7,088 nt of DNA. Origin: Deinococcales bacterium (GTDB taxonomy: Bacteria; Deinococcota; Deinococci; Deinococcales; Deinococcaceae). The stretch is from NCBI GenBank assembly GCA_025359705.1, contig JANYFS010000359.1, positions 1 to 7,088 of the forward strand, in the 5' to 3' direction. A model generated the notes under the pieces. It had not been told where the DNA came from, did not search any database, and saw only the letters and a list, made by a program, of their open reading frames with translations. Each line of letters opens with the position of its first letter. The first letter of the stretch is position 1. The translations under genes were made by a program, and so were the position numbers. Of the stretch, positions 6,098-7,088 are shown in pieces.

Positions 6098-6832
6098 TTA
6101 TCTCAACTCACTCAAGCGCTTCCTAACCACCTCGAGCATTTTTTTATCATTGTCGTCGTTGGTTTTGATTTTAAGAGCTGCCTCGAGCTGGGTGATGGCT
6201 TTGGCTTTGTTGCGGTTGGAAACTTTAATTAAAGATTCGGCATAAACTTGGCGACAAGCGATGCAATCGGGTTTGATTTGTACCGCTTCGGCGCTGTATT
6301 TAAGCGCCTCGCTGTTGCGCCCACCCATAATAAACGGCACATTTAAATGCCACTGGGCCAAGCCAATCCGTGCGCCCACATTGTCGGGCAGGTATTCGGC
6401 GGCTTTCTCGAGGTGTTCCCGAATCTCGCCCACATCGGCAACCGCCGAAATCCCTACCCCTGCCAGCAAATTAAAGCCCATTGCCGAGGCCAAAACCAAG
6501 TGGGCATCACCATTTTTAGGGTTCAGCTCGAGGGCTTTACGGGCATAGTCGCCCGCTTTCAGTGAGGCAGAGCGGATCAGATCCTTGTTTTCGGTTCCAC
6601 CAGGAATGCTCGAGAGGGTGGCTTGCGCCGCCAAAACGTAACCCTTGTCGGTGTTCAGGCTCGAGGCCATTTGTGCGGCCTGCACATATTGCTTTTGATC
6701 TAGTAACTTTTTGGCTTCGTCCATCGAAGCAGCGCTGGCAAGGCTCGAGAGGGCCAGCACAGTTAGGATGGCAGCTTTTTTAAGGGTGGTTGTCAGGGTG
6801 GTTGTCAGGGTGTTTGTCAAGTATGTTTTCAT
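6098..6832 (-). CDS. Exported tetratricopeptide-repeat (TPR) protein
   Basis: This 244-residue protein starts with a Sec-type signal peptide: an unusually long Thr-rich n-region, KK at 18-19, a hydrophobic core AAILTVLALSSL (20-31) and a likely signal peptidase I site, ASA at 32-34. The mature part is almost all helical TPR-like repeats: about 36-60 (EAKKLLDQKQYVQAAQMA), 93-120 (AGDYARKALELNPKNGDAHLVLA), 138-165, 172-200 (SEALKYSAEAVQIKPD) and 208-224. It probably acts as a protein-binding scaffold in the cell envelope; no partner or enzyme activity can be read from it. Cys190 and Cys193 form a C-I-A-C pair that could be a disulfide in the envelope. The ATG at 6832 has GGACGAGG 7 nt upstream. 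The gene lies between purQ (78 bp) and purL, on the same strand, with no terminator seen on either side. Its role there is unknown. Confidence 0.85.
   Translation of the reverse strand: MKTYLTNTLTTTLTTTLKKAAILTVLALSSLASAASMDEAKKLLDQKQYVQAAQMASSLNTDKGYVLAAQATLSSIPGGTENKDLIRSASLKAGDYARKALELNPKNGDAHLVLASAMGFNLLAGVGISAVADVGEIREHLEKAAEYLPDNVGARIGLAQWHLNVPFIMGGRNSEALKYSAEAVQIKPDCIACRQVYAESLIKVSNRNKAKAITQLEAALKIKTNDDNDKKMLEVVRKRLSELR
6784..6819 (-). repeat. Three tandem 12-bp units inside the signal-peptide coding sequence
   Basis: On the plus strand the unit GGGTGGTTGTCA occurs at 6784-6795 and 6796-6807 without change, and at 6808-6819 with one substitution. The unit is a multiple of three, so on the minus strand it encodes the in-frame repeat TNTL-TTTL-TTTL of the TPR protein. 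Loss or gain of a unit would lengthen or shorten the n-region of the signal peptide without breaking the frame. Confidence 0.85.
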
Positions 6833-6849
6833 GTTTAAACCTCGTCCTT

Positions 6850-6878
6850 ATTGTGCAAGTATTAAGATCAGCAAACAA
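6850..6878 (-). promoter_or_regulatory. Weak candidate promoter for the TPR gene
   Basis: The minus strand reads TTGTTT (6873-6878), a 17-bp spacer, then CACAAT (6850-6855), followed by the ribosome binding site and the ATG at 6832. Spacing is ideal, but both hexamers deviate from consensus. A start near 6843 would fall within the GGACGAGG Shine-Dalgarno sequence (6840-6847), which argues against it. Co-transcription from the purQ side is as likely. Confidence 0.25.
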
Positions 6879-6910
6879 TAACCCACACGCAGTCCAGCCC
6901 CACAAAGCAC

Positions 6911-7088
6911 TCATTTGACTGCTAATCTATTCAGCAAACTCTCAAACAATTTAAAGCCATCGCTCGAGCCAAGCAGTTCTTCGGTGGCCCGCTCGGGGTG
7001 CGGCATCATGCCCAGCACATTGCCCCGCGCATTGATGATCCCCGCAATGTTGTTGAGCGAACCGTTGGGGTTGCCTTCTGGCATGGTC
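6911..7088 (-). CDS. purQ: Phosphoribosylformylglycinamidine synthase subunit PurQ, C-terminal end (truncated by window edge)
   Basis: Fifty-eight C-terminal residues are visible, ending at TGA (6911-6913); the rest lies beyond the right edge. The stretch [13 protein letters not shown] leads into [12 protein letters not shown], the class I glutamine amidotransferase motif of PurQ. Here fragment His30 and Glu32 are two members of the Cys-His-Glu triad; the cysteine is outside the window. PurQ releases ammonia from glutamine and passes it to PurL, encoded two genes downstream on the same strand. No terminator follows the stop. The 78-bp gap to the next gene is only moderately AT-rich and holds a weak promoter candidate. 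The frame was read directly from the sequence because the fragment has no start codon in the window. Confidence 0.93.
   Translation of the reverse strand, partial: TMPEGNPNGSLNNIAGIINARGNVLGMMPHPERATEELLGSSDGFKLFESLLNRLAVK

Larger units (their letters stand above)
97..6968. repeat. Highly iterated palindrome CTCGAG, about 55 copies
   Basis: Hand counting gives about 55 CTCGAG sites, the first at 97-102 and the last at 6963-6968. That is one per 129 bp against one per 4096 for a random hexamer. By region: amylase 6, pRiA4b-like gene 6, miaB 8, purL 18, TPR gene 7, purQ fragment 1, intergenic 9. The intergenic density (9 in about 735 bp) is higher than the coding density (46 in about 6350 bp). 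The site is its own reverse complement, so it carries no strand direction. No repeat period is apparent. Confidence 0.93.

Overview
This is a chromosomal segment of mid-50s percent GC by eye. It probably comes from a member of the Deinococcota (Deinococcus-Thermus), most likely the Deinococcus side. The PurL and MiaB proteins read like those I recall from Deinococcus. One gene also has a TATAAT box 6 nt before its ATG and no ribosome binding site, the leaderless arrangement described as common in Deinococcus. The assignment rests on memory of these families, not on a search, and I do not name a species.

Layout. Bases 1-1183 (+) are the C-terminal part of a GH13 alpha-amylase-type enzyme whose 5' end lies outside the window; a terminator follows. 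Bases 1184-1441 are a repeat-rich intergenic region with a 46-bp degenerate direct repeat and a 15-bp palindromic tandem repeat. Bases 1442-2017 (+) encode a pRiA4b ORF-3-like protein behind a leaderless promoter. Bases 2018-2225 hold a two-way terminator. All later genes are on the minus strand and, in transcription order from the right edge, are: purQ (C-terminal end only), an exported TPR protein, purL, and miaB.

How the genes work together. PurQ (glutaminase) and PurL (synthetase) form the FGAM synthase that carries out the fourth step of de novo purine synthesis. The exported TPR protein lies between them and has no obvious metabolic link. miaB (tRNA 2-methylthiolation) lies beyond a strong hairpin terminator after purL, so it is probably a partly independent unit. 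The amylase and the pRiA4b-like gene look like separate monocistronic units.

The most striking signal belongs to no single gene. The palindrome CTCGAG occurs about 55 times in 7.1 kb (about 1.7 expected for a random hexamer), in every gene and in most intergenic regions, including two terminator hairpins. By hand count, 31 of 33 Leu-Glu dipeptides in the window are spelled CTC-GAG. This resembles the highly iterated palindrome HIP1 of cyanobacteria but with a different sequence. I found no CRISPR array, tRNA, rRNA, transposase, toxin-antitoxin pair or defence gene.
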